Shown one piece after another: positions 15,159 through 23,746 of a stretch of DNA of 64,000 nucleotides. How positions within the stretch are numbered: the first letter of the stretch is position 1; every line of letters begins with the position of its first letter. The notes beneath the pieces were generated by a model, which saw only the letters and a list, made by a program, of their open reading frames with translations, had not been told where the DNA came from and did not search any database. The stretch is from Mycobacterium sp. SMC-2 (lineage in GTDB: Bacteria > Actinomycetota > Actinomycetes > Mycobacteriales > Mycobacteriaceae): positions 5,580,001-5,644,000 of the forward strand of contig NZ_CP079863.1 in the NCBI RefSeq assembly GCF_025263485.1. The letters run 5' to 3'. The translations under genes were made by a program, and so were the position numbers.

Positions 15159-16208
15159 GTGTTCCCTGCTCATGTTGCGGAGGTGGCGATCGCCTCGCCC
15201 GACGACACGGATCGATTTCGCACCGCCATAGGTCATGCTCTGAATAGGTGGAACAGCGCGAGCGCGCAGCGCCACCAGATTGTTCTCATGCCCTCAGGCC
15301 TGCAACACCGCACCGCTGACGCTGAGCGTCTCGATCGTTCGGCAGAGCCCGCTGGGATTGTCGGCCGCTACGACGTCTTCATCGCCATCTTCGACCCAAT
15401 GCGCCCCGATGTAGCTGAAGTGATGGGCGACGTAGAGCGCGCAAAGCGGGCCGGCAAGTTGGTGCTAGCCTGGCTCGTCGCCGAGTCACCTTCGCACGGC
15501 CCCAGTTCGGACGACCAGGCTTGGCTTGACGACGTGACGCAGCGACTGACGAGGGAAGGGGTCTCTCCGCGCTACATTGGTCGCGGAGATGCTCACTTCG
15601 AGAGCCGGTTGCAAAGCGCGATTACCGCCGATCTGACCGACACCAATCTCAGTGCGCTGACAGAGTGCTTCGAAAGGGCCGCGTCGGCTCGGCAGGTGGC
15701 GATCTACCGTACTCCGGTGGCATTGCTAGGACCGCAGACCTGGGCCGTGACGGTGGTGAATCACGGCACCTCTTTAGCCGTCGACCTACAGGTCTCGGTG
15801 AAGGCCGTCGACTCCGAGGGCAACGATCTATCCAACGGTGTCAGACGCTCCACCCAGGCGATCGCCGACGTCTTCGCCAAGCTGAGGAGTGGTCCGTGGC
15901 CCGACGAGCATCATCCACTGATCGACCCGGCTGGGGTGTTACCAACTCGGCGCCCGGTGTTCCTGATCAGCCGGATGGACCTTCTCGCTGCCCACAGTGC
16001 GCTTGACTTCCCGCGCTGGCTACGGCCAAACCAACACGCTTCGGCCCTGTACTTGTTGGAACCCAACGCTTCCCTCCGTGTGTGCATCCAGTTCGAGGAC
16101 GAGGCGGGAGAGGTGTGGTCCAAAACCAACGACGCAGAACCCGAGAGGGTTTCGTCGGCATCGCCCGGTCGCGGTGAGCTGCGTCGTACCGCTGTCACCG
16201 GCGAGTAG
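15159..16208 (+). CDS. DUF4062/TIR-like domain protein (349 aa), function unknown
   Basis: Start GTG 15159 with GAGGAG about 9 bp upstream. Residues 1-165 look like the TIR-related DUF4062 fold found at the front of NLR/STAND signalling proteins. They have VAIASPDDTDRFRTAIGHAL (the 'ISSP-D---ER' strand and helix), then GRYDVFIAIFDP, a 'DVFI-IF' strand, and KRAGKLVLAWLVAE. The second half (about 185-330) is beta-rich and Ig-like (TWAVTVVNHGTSLAVDLQVSV). No ATPase domain or transmembrane segment is visible, so this would be a stand-alone effector or adaptor. The NHL gene starts 10 bp later and is probably co-transcribed. The family assignment is by pattern only. Confidence 0.6.
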   Translation: MFPAHVAEVAIASPDDTDRFRTAIGHALNRWNSASAQRHQIVLMPSGLQHRTADAERLDRSAEPAGIVGRYDVFIAIFDPMRPDVAEVMGDVERAKRAGKLVLAWLVAESPSHGPSSDDQAWLDDVTQRLTREGVSPRYIGRGDAHFESRLQSAITADLTDTNLSALTECFERAASARQVAIYRTPVALLGPQTWAVTVVNHGTSLAVDLQVSVKAVDSEGNDLSNGVRRSTQAIADVFAKLRSGPWPDEHHPLIDPAGVLPTRRPVFLISRMDLLAAHSALDFPRWLRPNQHASALYLLEPNASLRVCIQFEDEAGEVWSKTNDAEPERVSSASPGRGELRRTAVTGE

Positions 16209-16217
16209 AGCGACAGA

Positions 16218-17297
16218 ATGGCGCGCGTCGTGTCACCAGATGCCTACAGGCCCAACAACATACCCTCCTACGCAGTGGTGGGCGACTGGGCAGATCTGCC
16301 CGCCGTCCCAGGCGCGACGTCCTGTTGGGTGCACAACGCCATCGTCGCCACCGACGGTAGGGAGATCATCGGTTTCCACGCCGGACAACTCGTCGCGTTC
16401 GACACCGACGGGGGTCTCCTCCGCGTGGCCGAGACAGGCCTCACCGAAGGCCACGGCATCACCCTCGTCCGCGAGGGGGACGACGAGTTCCTCTGGGTCA
16501 GCGATCCGGGATTCGTGTTCAGCTGCGGCGCCGACGACGGCGACCCCAACTGGGCTGCCATGTTCGGCAAAGGAGTCCAGTGCCAGACCCGAGCACCCCG
16601 AGTGGTGAAGATGACCCTGGACGGACAGATCCGGTCCGAGTTGCCTGTTCCCCAACATGATCCGGGCATCCCGGCCGGTCCGATGGGACCGTATTGTCCG
16701 TGTGGCTGCGCCGTGGACGAGGAGCGGTTCGGTGGAGCGGGCGACATCTGGGTGGCGGACGGATACGGGTCAGGCGTCGTGCACCGCTTCGACAAGCACG
16801 GAAACCATCGGTCGACACTGACCGGCGAGGAAGTCGACCAACGACTCGCGTGCCCACACGCAATTTTCATCGATCGCCGCAAAACGGCCCCGGAGCTCTA
16901 CATCGCCGACCGAGTCAACACCCGCGTGCTCGTCTACGATCTCGAAGGCCGCTACCTGCGGACCTTCGGCGAGCAGTTCCTCAACAGCCCCAGCGATTTT
17001 GCCCAGTGGGGCGACCTGCTGGTCGTGGCCGAGCTCTACGGCCGAGTCGCCGTACTCGGTCCCGACGACAATCTGCTCGGGTACATCGGCGACGACCCCA
17101 CCGCGGCCCCGGGGTGGCCGACCCGGCCGGGATGGCCCAATGCGCTTACCGGCGACGGGCGTACGGAAATTCCCCAGCTGCCCCGCAGCGATCGCTTCAA
17201 TTCCCCGCACTCTGTCGCAACGGACGCCGACGGAAACCTCTACGTGTCTGAATGGTTGCTGGGCGGGCGATACACCAAGCTCACCGTCCAGCCCTGA
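16218..17297 (+). CDS. NHL-repeat beta-propeller protein
   Basis: A 359-aa protein made of six-bladed propeller repeats. Repeating 'lyVaD..n.rV.vfd..G....tfG' strands include GDIWVADGYGSGVVHRFDKHG, LYIADRVNTRVLVYDLEG (about residues 230-247) and HSVATDADGNLYVSEW at the end. There is no signal peptide, so it should be cytosolic. Similar folds occur in peptidyl-alpha-hydroxyglycine amidating lyases and in ligand sensors. A Cys cluster CPCGCAV near residue 158 is unusual. It follows the DUF4062-like gene at 9 bp; a sensor-effector pairing is possible but unproven. Confidence 0.78.
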   Translation: MARVVSPDAYRPNNIPSYAVVGDWADLPAVPGATSCWVHNAIVATDGREIIGFHAGQLVAFDTDGGLLRVAETGLTEGHGITLVREGDDEFLWVSDPGFVFSCGADDGDPNWAAMFGKGVQCQTRAPRVVKMTLDGQIRSELPVPQHDPGIPAGPMGPYCPCGCAVDEERFGGAGDIWVADGYGSGVVHRFDKHGNHRSTLTGEEVDQRLACPHAIFIDRRKTAPELYIADRVNTRVLVYDLEGRYLRTFGEQFLNSPSDFAQWGDLLVVAELYGRVAVLGPDDNLLGYIGDDPTAAPGWPTRPGWPNALTGDGRTEIPQLPRSDRFNSPHSVATDADGNLYVSEWLLGGRYTKLTVQP

Positions 17298-17311
17298 GCG
17301 TTCGCCTCGAG

Positions 17312-18472
17312 CTAGATCCGTTCGACGACCAACGCCGACCCCATCCCTCCCCCAGCACACATCGCCACCACGCCGATGCGCGAATCGTGGCGCGCGAGTT
17401 CATGCACGATCGATACCACCATCCGGGCGCCGGTCGCCGCGATGGGGTGACCGAGACTGATACCGCTGCCGTTCACGTTCACGATTGACTCGTCCAGGCC
17501 GAGGTCGCGCGTGCACGCTACGGCCATCGTGGCGAATGCTTCGTTGATCTCGAAGAGGTCCACGTCGTCCAGCGTGAGACCACTGCGCTTGAGCGCCAGC
17601 GGGATTGCGCTCACGGGTGCCATTCCTGTGTGCTCGATCTCTACGCCGACAGATGCCCAACCCCGGATCCGTGCCAGCGGTGTCAGGCCTCGACTGGTTG
17701 CGCAGTCTGAGCTGCCGATGACCAGCGCGGCGGCGGCATCGTTGATGCCTGCGGAGTTTCCAGCGGTGACAACGGCATCGGGTATTTCCGGGTGCAGGAC
17801 CTTCAGCCCGGCGAGCGTTTCGGTGGTGGTGTCCCGCGGATGCTCGTCGGTGCCAAACATGATTCGGCCTTGGCTGACGGGGACGGCGACGATCTCGTCG
17901 TCGAAGTACCCCTTGGCAATCGCGTTGAGCGCTCGCTGCTGTGAGCGGGCGGACCAGGCGTCGGCTTGCTCGCGGGTGACATGGTGCAGCCGGGCCGTGT
18001 TCTCGCCGATGGTGACGGACATATCGAAGGCGGGGATGCCGGGAGCATCCGGATGGCTCTGCGGCGACCATGGGGTTGGTTCCTGTGCACCAGGTGCCAC
18101 CTTGGTCAACCGTGGCATGGTGCTTGCGCTTTCCGTTCCGCCGGCGACAATCACGTCTGCCATGCCGGCCATGATGGTGGCGGCCGCCAACTGCACGGCG
18201 GTGGCGCCGGAGGCGCAGTGCCGGTTGATCGCCACCCCAGGCAGGTTGGTCATCCCAAGGCGCACGGCGATGTTGCGGCCGATCACCCCGCCGCCCTGCA
18301 GGGACTCCGCAAGAAACAGGTCATCAAGGTCAGCCACGGGGATCTGTGACCGTTCGACTGCCGCTCCGACGGCGATCTCGGCGAGCTGGTACGCATCGAC
18401 TGAGGCCAGAGATCCCTTGCGAGCCTTGCCGATTGGCGTTCTGGCGGCGGAAAGAATGAAGGCGTCAGGCAT
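17312..18472 (-). CDS. Acetyl-CoA acyltransferase (thiolase)
   Basis: A 386-aa thiolase from ATG 18472 (MPDAFILSAARTPIG), GGAAG upstream. The catalytic triad is complete: acyl-accepting Cys in INRHCASGATA (Cys86), GHPIAATGAR with the active His, and the proton-shuttling Cys in MCAGGGMGSA. NEAFA is also present. Length and motifs are of degradative/biosynthetic thiolases that cleave or condense 3-ketoacyl-CoA. It is the last gene of a minus-strand operon: amidohydrolase, small protein, FadD, thiolase. That context suggests the final thiolytic step of a catabolic route. It is convergent with the NHL gene (14 bp). Confidence 0.92.
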   Translation of the reverse strand: MPDAFILSAARTPIGKARKGSLASVDAYQLAEIAVGAAVERSQIPVADLDDLFLAESLQGGGVIGRNIAVRLGMTNLPGVAINRHCASGATAVQLAAATIMAGMADVIVAGGTESASTMPRLTKVAPGAQEPTPWSPQSHPDAPGIPAFDMSVTIGENTARLHHVTREQADAWSARSQQRALNAIAKGYFDDEIVAVPVSQGRIMFGTDEHPRDTTTETLAGLKVLHPEIPDAVVTAGNSAGINDAAAALVIGSSDCATSRGLTPLARIRGWASVGVEIEHTGMAPVSAIPLALKRSGLTLDDVDLFEINEAFATMAVACTRDLGLDESIVNVNGSGISLGHPIAATGARMVVSIVHELARHDSRIGVVAMCAGGGMGSALVVERI

Positions 18473-18513
18473 TGTTTTCGCTTCCGTTGAAGGTTGGTGC
18501 GGCAGATGACTGG

Positions 18514-20025
18514 TCATATGTCGGCCGCCTGCCCCGTGGCGAGCAGGTCGGCGAGGAGTTCGCGGCGTAGAACTTTTCCGGTGGAGGTTTGCGGTAGCGC
18601 GTCGCGGATGGCGATCAGCGTCGGCGTCTTTGAGCCACGCAGCCGAGTTCGCACCCATTGGCGTAGCTCTTCGGCGTGGACGATGCGGCCGGGTCGCAGT
18701 ACCACAGCCGCGGCGATCTCGTGGCCCCAATGCTCCTCGGGCACTCCCACCACCGCGGCCTCGACGACCGCGGAGTGTTCTAGAAGGACATCCTCGATCT
18801 CGGCAGGTGCGATGTTCTCGCCGCCGCGGATGATGGTGTCGTCGGTACGCCCTTCCACGAACAGGTAGCCGTCCTCGTCGACCCACCCGCGATCGCGGGT
18901 AGCAAACCATCCGTTCTCGTCGAGCAGACTTCCCGCGCCGCGGTATTCGCCGGACACCTGCTCGCCGCGGACATGAATGTCGCCGGCAGCACCGGTAGGC
19001 AGCGGCCCACCCGGTCCGCGGATCTCGACCTGAATGCCGGGGAGGAGTCGACCGGCCGAGCCGAGTCTGGCGCGCGCGACCGAATCGCCCTGCAGCGCGG
19101 CGCGGTGGTCGTCGGGGCCGAGCACCGCAATGGTGGAGCTGGTCTCCGTCAAACCGTAGGCGTTGACGAAGTCGACGCCGGGGAACAGCCGAATCGCGCG
19201 CTCCAGCACGGGAATGGGCATCTTGGCCCCGCCGTAGGCCAGAGACTTCAAGGTGGGTACGTCCGCGCTGGTCGCCCGATCAAGGTGTTCGGTGACCTTG
19301 GCGAGCATGGTGGGAACGAGGAGGGCGTGGGTGATAGCTTCGGCGCGCACGCAGTCGAGCCATCCTGGCGCGCTAAAGGTCTCGAGATAAACCACTCTGC
19401 GGCCTGCACAGATGTTGCTGAGCAGATTGGAGACGCCCGCGATGTGGTAGGGCGGGACGCTCACGACGACGGCTTCTTGTTCACCGGCCGCACCAAAGTC
19501 GACGCTGCCGAGCAGGTAGGACGTCAGGTGGCGGTGGCGCAGCACAGCCGCTTTCGGTTCGGACGTGGTCCCGCTGGTGTACACCAAGACCGCGACCGCT
19601 TCGGGATCGTCGGACCACCGCGACGGATCGCCGGCCGGCTCGGCACACGCCGCCCGCCACTGCGCCACGGTAACGGCGTGGCCTGTCGTTGGCGGCTGCA
19701 GATCGGAGATGACCAGCGCGTTCGGATGGCGCGCGAGCAGCCTTCCCAGCGCGTCACGGCTAAGGCGGTAGTTCAGCGGAACCAGCGGGATGCCTGCCCA
19801 TGCGGCGGCGAACAGCGCCACCGCGAAGTCGTCGGCGTTGACGCCCACATAGACGAGTTCCTCGGCGTCGCGCTCCGCCAGGAGGCGGGCTCCGGAATGA
19901 GCCCGGTCGAGGAGGGCGGGATAAGTCAGTCCCGCTGGTGCCGGCGCGTTCGCCCGCAGGCGCCCGACGCCTACCCGGCCGGGCGTCCCTGTGGCCGCCA
20001 TTTCCAGCAGCGTCAGAACATTCAC
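18514..20025 (-). CDS. Acyl-CoA synthetase (FadD/AMP-binding)
   Basis: A 503-aa ANL-family ligase forming acyl-AMP and then acyl-CoA. The P-loop-like motif VLVYTSGTTSEPK lies about residue 147-159, the A5 motif is NAYGLTETSS, and the hinge region GWFATRDRGWVDEDGYLFVEGR has Arg/Asp residues that bind AMP. The catalytic Lys is in TSTGKVLRREL. Soluble, usual length. It sits 41 bp before the thiolase and 12 bp after a small gene, so it likely activates the acid processed by this operon. The chain or ring specificity is not deducible. Confidence 0.92.
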   Translation of the reverse strand: MNVLTLLEMAATGTPGRVGVGRLRANAPAPAGLTYPALLDRAHSGARLLAERDAEELVYVGVNADDFAVALFAAAWAGIPLVPLNYRLSRDALGRLLARHPNALVISDLQPPTTGHAVTVAQWRAACAEPAGDPSRWSDDPEAVAVLVYTSGTTSEPKAAVLRHRHLTSYLLGSVDFGAAGEQEAVVVSVPPYHIAGVSNLLSNICAGRRVVYLETFSAPGWLDCVRAEAITHALLVPTMLAKVTEHLDRATSADVPTLKSLAYGGAKMPIPVLERAIRLFPGVDFVNAYGLTETSSTIAVLGPDDHRAALQGDSVARARLGSAGRLLPGIQVEIRGPGGPLPTGAAGDIHVRGEQVSGEYRGAGSLLDENGWFATRDRGWVDEDGYLFVEGRTDDTIIRGGENIAPAEIEDVLLEHSAVVEAAVVGVPEEHWGHEIAAAVVLRPGRIVHAEELRQWVRTRLRGSKTPTLIAIRDALPQTSTGKVLRRELLADLLATGQAADI

Positions 20026-20037
20026 CGACCGTGTCCC

Positions 20038-20340
20038 TCAGTCCGACGCCGGTAACGCACTGGGTGCCGTGATCGTGAGCTGCCGTCCATCTGCACTGAG
20101 CACACCCGCTCCCGCCTTGGTGCACAACACTTCTAGCCCGGTGTCGGTGTCGACATAGCGCTTACCGAGCACGGTGTCGTTCTCGGTGGTTGACGCGGCT
20201 GCAGCGCCCGTCGTCAAGTTCCCCCTCATCGGCTCACCGCCACATGACAACTCAACCGGCGTCGCGGGAGGTCGCACGACGATGATCTCCGTATCACTTA
20301 CCCTGCTGCGCAGTCGCTTTCCCGGTGTGAGGTCGGTCAT
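20038..20340 (-). CDS. Small hypothetical protein (100 aa) of a catabolic operon
   Basis: Starts at ATG 20340. It contains DTEIIVVRPPATPVELSCGGEPM in the middle and GLEVLCTKAGAGVLSADG near the end, a pattern I recognise as recurring beside acyl-CoA ligase genes in actinobacteria but cannot name. Two Cys (SCGG, LCTK) could bind a metal. It is sandwiched between the amidohydrolase and FadD with short gaps (29 and 12 bp), so it is co-transcribed and may be an accessory or carrier-like factor. Confidence 0.65.
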   Translation of the reverse strand: MTDLTPGKRLRSRVSDTEIIVVRPPATPVELSCGGEPMRGNLTTGAAAASTTENDTVLGKRYVDTDTGLEVLCTKAGAGVLSADGRQLTITAPSALPASD

Positions 20341-20369
20341 CGATCACCTTTCGAGCCGCGCGCGGGCGT

Positions 20370-21497
20370 TCAGCCCCAGAAGTTGTACAGGGTGCGGGCG
20401 TTGAGCTCGACGATCTTGCGTGCCTCGTCGTCCGGCACGTCGACCAGGTGTTCGGCGAGCAGCTTGCGGGTGTGCGGCCAGTTCGAATCCGAATGCGGGT
20501 AGTCGCTTTCGAAGATGATGTTGTCCACGCCGATGCGGTGGCGCTGCTCGATCCCGGACCGGTCGGAGATGAAGCAGCCGTAGATGTGCTCGCGGAACAG
20601 CTCCGAGGGCAACTTGTCGGCGTTGATGTTGCACCAGTACTTGTGCCGGCCGAACGAGTAGTCGATGCGCTCCAACAGGTAGGGCATCCATCCGATGCCG
20701 CCCTCGGACAGCGCGACCTTGAGTTTGGGGAACTTGTAGAACACCTCCGACATCAGCAGGTCGACAGTGGCCATCATCGAGTTCAACCCGAACAACGCGA
20801 TGCCGATGAACAGGTCGCCGTCGGGGGCGAGCCCCTGCGGCATCCCGCCGGAGCCGAAGTGCATGGACAGCGGCAATCCTGCTTCCTCGCAGACGCGCAG
20901 CAGCGGATCCCAGTGGTCGGTGTGAAACGACGGCAGCCCGACCTTGTGCGGCGCCTCGATGAAGGAGATGGACTTCGCGCCCTTGGCCGCAGTGCGCTCG
21001 ACTTCGGCGACCGAGGCCTCGATATCCCAGAACGGAACCATCATCAGCGGGATCTGACGTTCGGGGGCGTAGGCGCACCATTCGTCGAGGATGAAGTCGT
21101 TGTAGGCGCTGATGCACAGCTTCGCGAAGTCCTTGTCCTTGGCCTTGTGAAATGTGCTGCCGGCGAATCCGCCGAAGTTGGGGAAACACAGCTGCGCCCA
21201 CACGCCCTCGATGTTCATGTCCTTGATGCGGTCGGCGATGTCATGACACCCGGGCAACATGTCGTCGTAGCTGCGCGGGTCCATCCCGAAGTCGCGGGGA
21301 TGCTTGCCCGCAACGGCGTTGAGGGCAAAGTTCCCGGACTTACTGCCCTCATAGAGCCAGGTGTCGTTGCCGTCGGGCAGCTTGACGATGCGCGGAGCCA
21401 CCTCGGCGTACTTGGCGGGCACGCGATCCAGCCACACTCGGGGGTGTTCGATGACGTGGTCGTCGACGGAGATGATCTTGGCGTCGTCGGGCAGCAT
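20370..21497 (-). CDS. Amidohydrolase family protein (TIM-barrel metal hydrolase/decarboxylase)
   Basis: A 375-aa amidohydrolase-2 type protein. The first strand has SVDDHVIEHP, the 'D-H' metal-site variant of this subgroup. SMHFGSGG contributes a mid-barrel His, and FESDYPHSDSNWPHT carries the C-terminal Asp/His. Such proteins hydrolyse or non-oxidatively decarboxylate (ACMSD/LigW-like) ring-derived acids. Mycobacterial members often sit in steroid or aromatic catabolism clusters. It is the first gene of the operon leading to FadD and thiolase; AGTAGAAC with GAAC-N5-GTTC lies about 70 bp upstream. A paralogue is at 31965. Confidence 0.87.
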   Translation of the reverse strand: MLPDDAKIISVDDHVIEHPRVWLDRVPAKYAEVAPRIVKLPDGNDTWLYEGSKSGNFALNAVAGKHPRDFGMDPRSYDDMLPGCHDIADRIKDMNIEGVWAQLCFPNFGGFAGSTFHKAKDKDFAKLCISAYNDFILDEWCAYAPERQIPLMMVPFWDIEASVAEVERTAAKGAKSISFIEAPHKVGLPSFHTDHWDPLLRVCEEAGLPLSMHFGSGGMPQGLAPDGDLFIGIALFGLNSMMATVDLLMSEVFYKFPKLKVALSEGGIGWMPYLLERIDYSFGRHKYWCNINADKLPSELFREHIYGCFISDRSGIEQRHRIGVDNIIFESDYPHSDSNWPHTRKLLAEHLVDVPDDEARKIVELNARTLYNFWG

Positions 21498-21563
21498 AGG
21501 GACTCCTCATGGCACAGGCGGGTAAACACGCTCTCACGTCAGCCGTAAGCCGACTTCCCTCAG

Positions 21564-21580
21564 AGTAGAACGATAAGTTC
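21564..21580. promoter_or_regulatory. AGTAGAAC box with GAAC-N5-GTTC inverted repeat
   Basis: AGTAGAACGATAAGTTC: the GAAC at 21568-21571 and GTTC at 21577-21580 form a 4-bp dyad with a 5-bp spacer. The 11-mer GTAGAACGATA is shared exactly with 44758-44768, upstream of the DapA-like/SDR divergent pair. It may be an operator common to both operons. Confidence 0.4.
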
Positions 21581-21630
21581 AGATTCTGCAATCTAGATGT
21601 GCATTCAGGGTGCTGCATTCGGCGCTGGCA

Positions 21631-21825
21631 TCAGTCCGTAAATAGTCGCAATGCCTGCTTAGGGCAGGCGATCACTGCGTCGGCGACGGCCGACTCCATG
21701 TCGGACGGCGGTTCTGGAAGCAGGATGTCGACGACGTCGTCATCGACAAGATCGAACACCTCGGGGGCCGCTAGCACGCATAATCCATTGACTTCACAGA
21801 GATCGGGGTCGACTGTCACCTTCAT
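21631..21825 (-). CDS. [3Fe-4S]-type ferredoxin (P450 electron carrier)
   Basis: A 64-aa ferredoxin of the size used by mycobacterial P450s. The cluster ligands are Cys in DPDLCEVNGLC (C-x5-C spacing, with a non-Cys residue where a fourth ligand would be) and CPKQAL near the C-terminus, giving three Cys and therefore a likely [3Fe-4S] cluster. An N replaces the His common at the variable ligand-adjacent position. No P450 gene is adjacent; the nearest are more than 6 kb away, so it may serve several of the P450s here. It is 133 bp upstream of the amidohydrolase on the same strand. Confidence 0.88.
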   Translation of the reverse strand: MKVTVDPDLCEVNGLCVLAAPEVFDLVDDDVVDILLPEPPSDMESAVADAVIACPKQALRLFTD

Positions 21826-21971
21826 AAGTCGAGTAGACCATCACATTCTTTTTGGGACAACCTAGGTCTCTTTTATCGCATGCTTTAAGTTACGTGTATG
21901 ACACGCTGCCGCTTGTCGACGGATTCGTCGGGCGGCTGGGCCGGTGGTGATCCGCCGATGAGAGGAGCCGG

Positions 21972-22808
21972 ATGACTGTGGACAACGTTCTGGTGATCAC
22001 CGGGGGTGCGGGCGGTATGGGGCTGGCCTGCGCCCGCGCACTGGTCGATCGTGGCCGTCTGCTGCTCGTGGACGTGCGCGAGGATCTCCTCGAGCAGGCG
22101 CGCAAGGCCCTGAGCGGACATGGGGCTGACGTCGAGACGCTGCGCTGCAACGTGACCTCCCCCGCCGACGTCGCCGCGGTCGCCGATCGGGTACGCGAGC
22201 TTGGGCGTCTGCGCTGCCTCGTGCACACCGCGGGTATGTCACCGGAAATGGCCGATGCGGCGACAGTGCTCGACGTCGATCTGGCCGGATCGGTGCGCAT
22301 CACTGACGCCTTGTTCTCGTTGGTTAACCCGGGCAGTTCCGCGGTCCTGATCGGATCGATCGCGGGCTACAGCGACGTTCCCGCCGCCGTCGAACCGTTG
22401 CTGGACGATCCGCTGGCCGACGGGTTCCTCGCTGCCATCGAACAGGCCCTGGGCAAGGCGCTCGACAGTGCCACGGCCTATGTCCTGGCCAAACGCGGCG
22501 TGACCCGGCTAGCGGAACGGCTGGCCACGCCGTGGGGCAAAATGGGCGGACGCACCGTCGCGATCTCGCCCGGCCTGATCGACACACCGATGGGCAGGCT
22601 GGAACTGGATCGTCAGGAGATCATCCCGGTCATGATCGAGGTGACCCCGGTAAAACGTCCGGACCGGCCGCTGCCAGGGCGGCCCGAGGACATCGCCGCC
22701 ACGGTGGCCTTCCTGGAGTCCGATGCCGCGGCGTTCATCTCCGGCTGCGACATCCGCGTCGACGGTGGACTGGTGGGCGCGGGCAAGCACCTTGCGGGTG
22801 TTAGTTGA
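21972..22808 (+). CDS. SDR family oxidoreductase (3-alpha-HSD/carbonyl reductase-like)
   Basis: A 278-aa SDR with TGGAGGMG nucleotide-binding loop, LLLVDVRED, HTAGMSPEMADA and catalytic Ser/Tyr/Lys (LIGSIAGYSD and TAYVLAKRG). The long insertion between Ser and Tyr (about residues 135-175) and the early 'DVDLAG' rather than NAG-DVN are features of the 3-alpha-hydroxysteroid dehydrogenase/carbonyl reductase subgroup. The end reads ISGCDIRVDGGLVGAGKH. The stop codon overlaps the next ATG (TGATG), so it is translationally coupled to the alpha/beta hydrolase. Confidence 0.88.
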   Translation: MTVDNVLVITGGAGGMGLACARALVDRGRLLLVDVREDLLEQARKALSGHGADVETLRCNVTSPADVAAVADRVRELGRLRCLVHTAGMSPEMADAATVLDVDLAGSVRITDALFSLVNPGSSAVLIGSIAGYSDVPAAVEPLLDDPLADGFLAAIEQALGKALDSATAYVLAKRGVTRLAERLATPWGKMGGRTVAISPGLIDTPMGRLELDRQEIIPVMIEVTPVKRPDRPLPGRPEDIAATVAFLESDAAAFISGCDIRVDGGLVGAGKHLAGVS

Positions 22809-23746
22809 TGGCGGCGATCGGAGCGACCTGGATCGACCCGGAGATCAGCGAAAGCCTGCACGGATTTCCGGATTTCGACTTCTCGCTCGACAAACTTCCG
22901 GCCATGCGCAGCGGGTCGATGTTCGAGCCACAGTCCGCACCCGACGTCGAGCGCATCGAACTCACCACAGAAGCAGGTGGTATCGCGCTGTCCGTGCTGC
23001 GACCCGTCGAATCCGCCAACGAGCCGCCCGTCCTGTACTGGATGCACGGCGGTGGGATGGTGATCGGCAACCGGCACATGGACGATGCGCGCCTGATCGA
23101 GTGGTCCCGCTCATTGGGTTGTGTCTGCATCAGCGTCGAATACCGGCTGGCACCCGAAGCTTCCTACCCCGCACCGCTGGACGACTGCGAGGCCGGGTTG
23201 CGGTTCATCGTCGAGCACGCCGATGATCTCCGCATCGACCGGCAGCGGATCGGGATCGGCGGACGCAGTGCCGGTGGGGCACTCGTTGCCGGCCTGGCCC
23301 TGCGGTGCCGCGACGGCGCGAACGTCCCCTTGGCATTCCAATACCTGGAGTATCCGATGCTCGATGACCGCGGCCTCACCACGTCGAGCCAGCTCGAAGG
23401 ATTGCCAGTTTGGACCCGGGAATCCAACGCGTTCGGCTGGCGCAGTTACCTCGGTGACCGGTATCGCACCGAAGACGTGCCAGGAGATGCGGCGCCGGCG
23501 CGGGCGACCGAATTAAGTGGTCTGCCATCGACTTTCATTGGTGTCGGCACGGCCGACTGCCTGCGTGATGAGTCGATCGACTTCGCGGCGCGACTGTGCC
23601 GGGCGGCGGTACCCACCGAACTGCACGTCTACGCGGGCGCCGTGCATGGCTTCGACATGTTCGCCGACACCGCGGTGGCTCGAACCGCGGCACGCGACAG
23701 CGCGGACTGGCTGGCGCGCCAGTTCGGCCAGCGCACTATCGGCTAG
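22808..23746 (+). CDS. Alpha/beta hydrolase, HSL/lipase GDXG family
   Basis: A 312-aa esterase of the hormone-sensitive-lipase family. The oxyanion-hole motif HGGGMVIG is at residues 80-87 and the nucleophile is in GGRSAGGA (Ser154, the G-x-S-A-G-G form). The acid lies in TADCLRDE and the His in GAVHGFDMF. No signal peptide, so intracellular. It starts within the stop of the SDR gene (TGATG); a TTG three bases earlier is an alternative. It likely hydrolyses an ester or lactone intermediate. It is convergent with the acyl-CoA dehydrogenase, the stop codons overlapping by 4 bp. Confidence 0.9.
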   Translation: MAAIGATWIDPEISESLHGFPDFDFSLDKLPAMRSGSMFEPQSAPDVERIELTTEAGGIALSVLRPVESANEPPVLYWMHGGGMVIGNRHMDDARLIEWSRSLGCVCISVEYRLAPEASYPAPLDDCEAGLRFIVEHADDLRIDRQRIGIGGRSAGGALVAGLALRCRDGANVPLAFQYLEYPMLDDRGLTTSSQLEGLPVWTRESNAFGWRSYLGDRYRTEDVPGDAAPARATELSGLPSTFIGVGTADCLRDESIDFAARLCRAAVPTELHVYAGAVHGFDMFADTAVARTAARDSADWLARQFGQRTIG

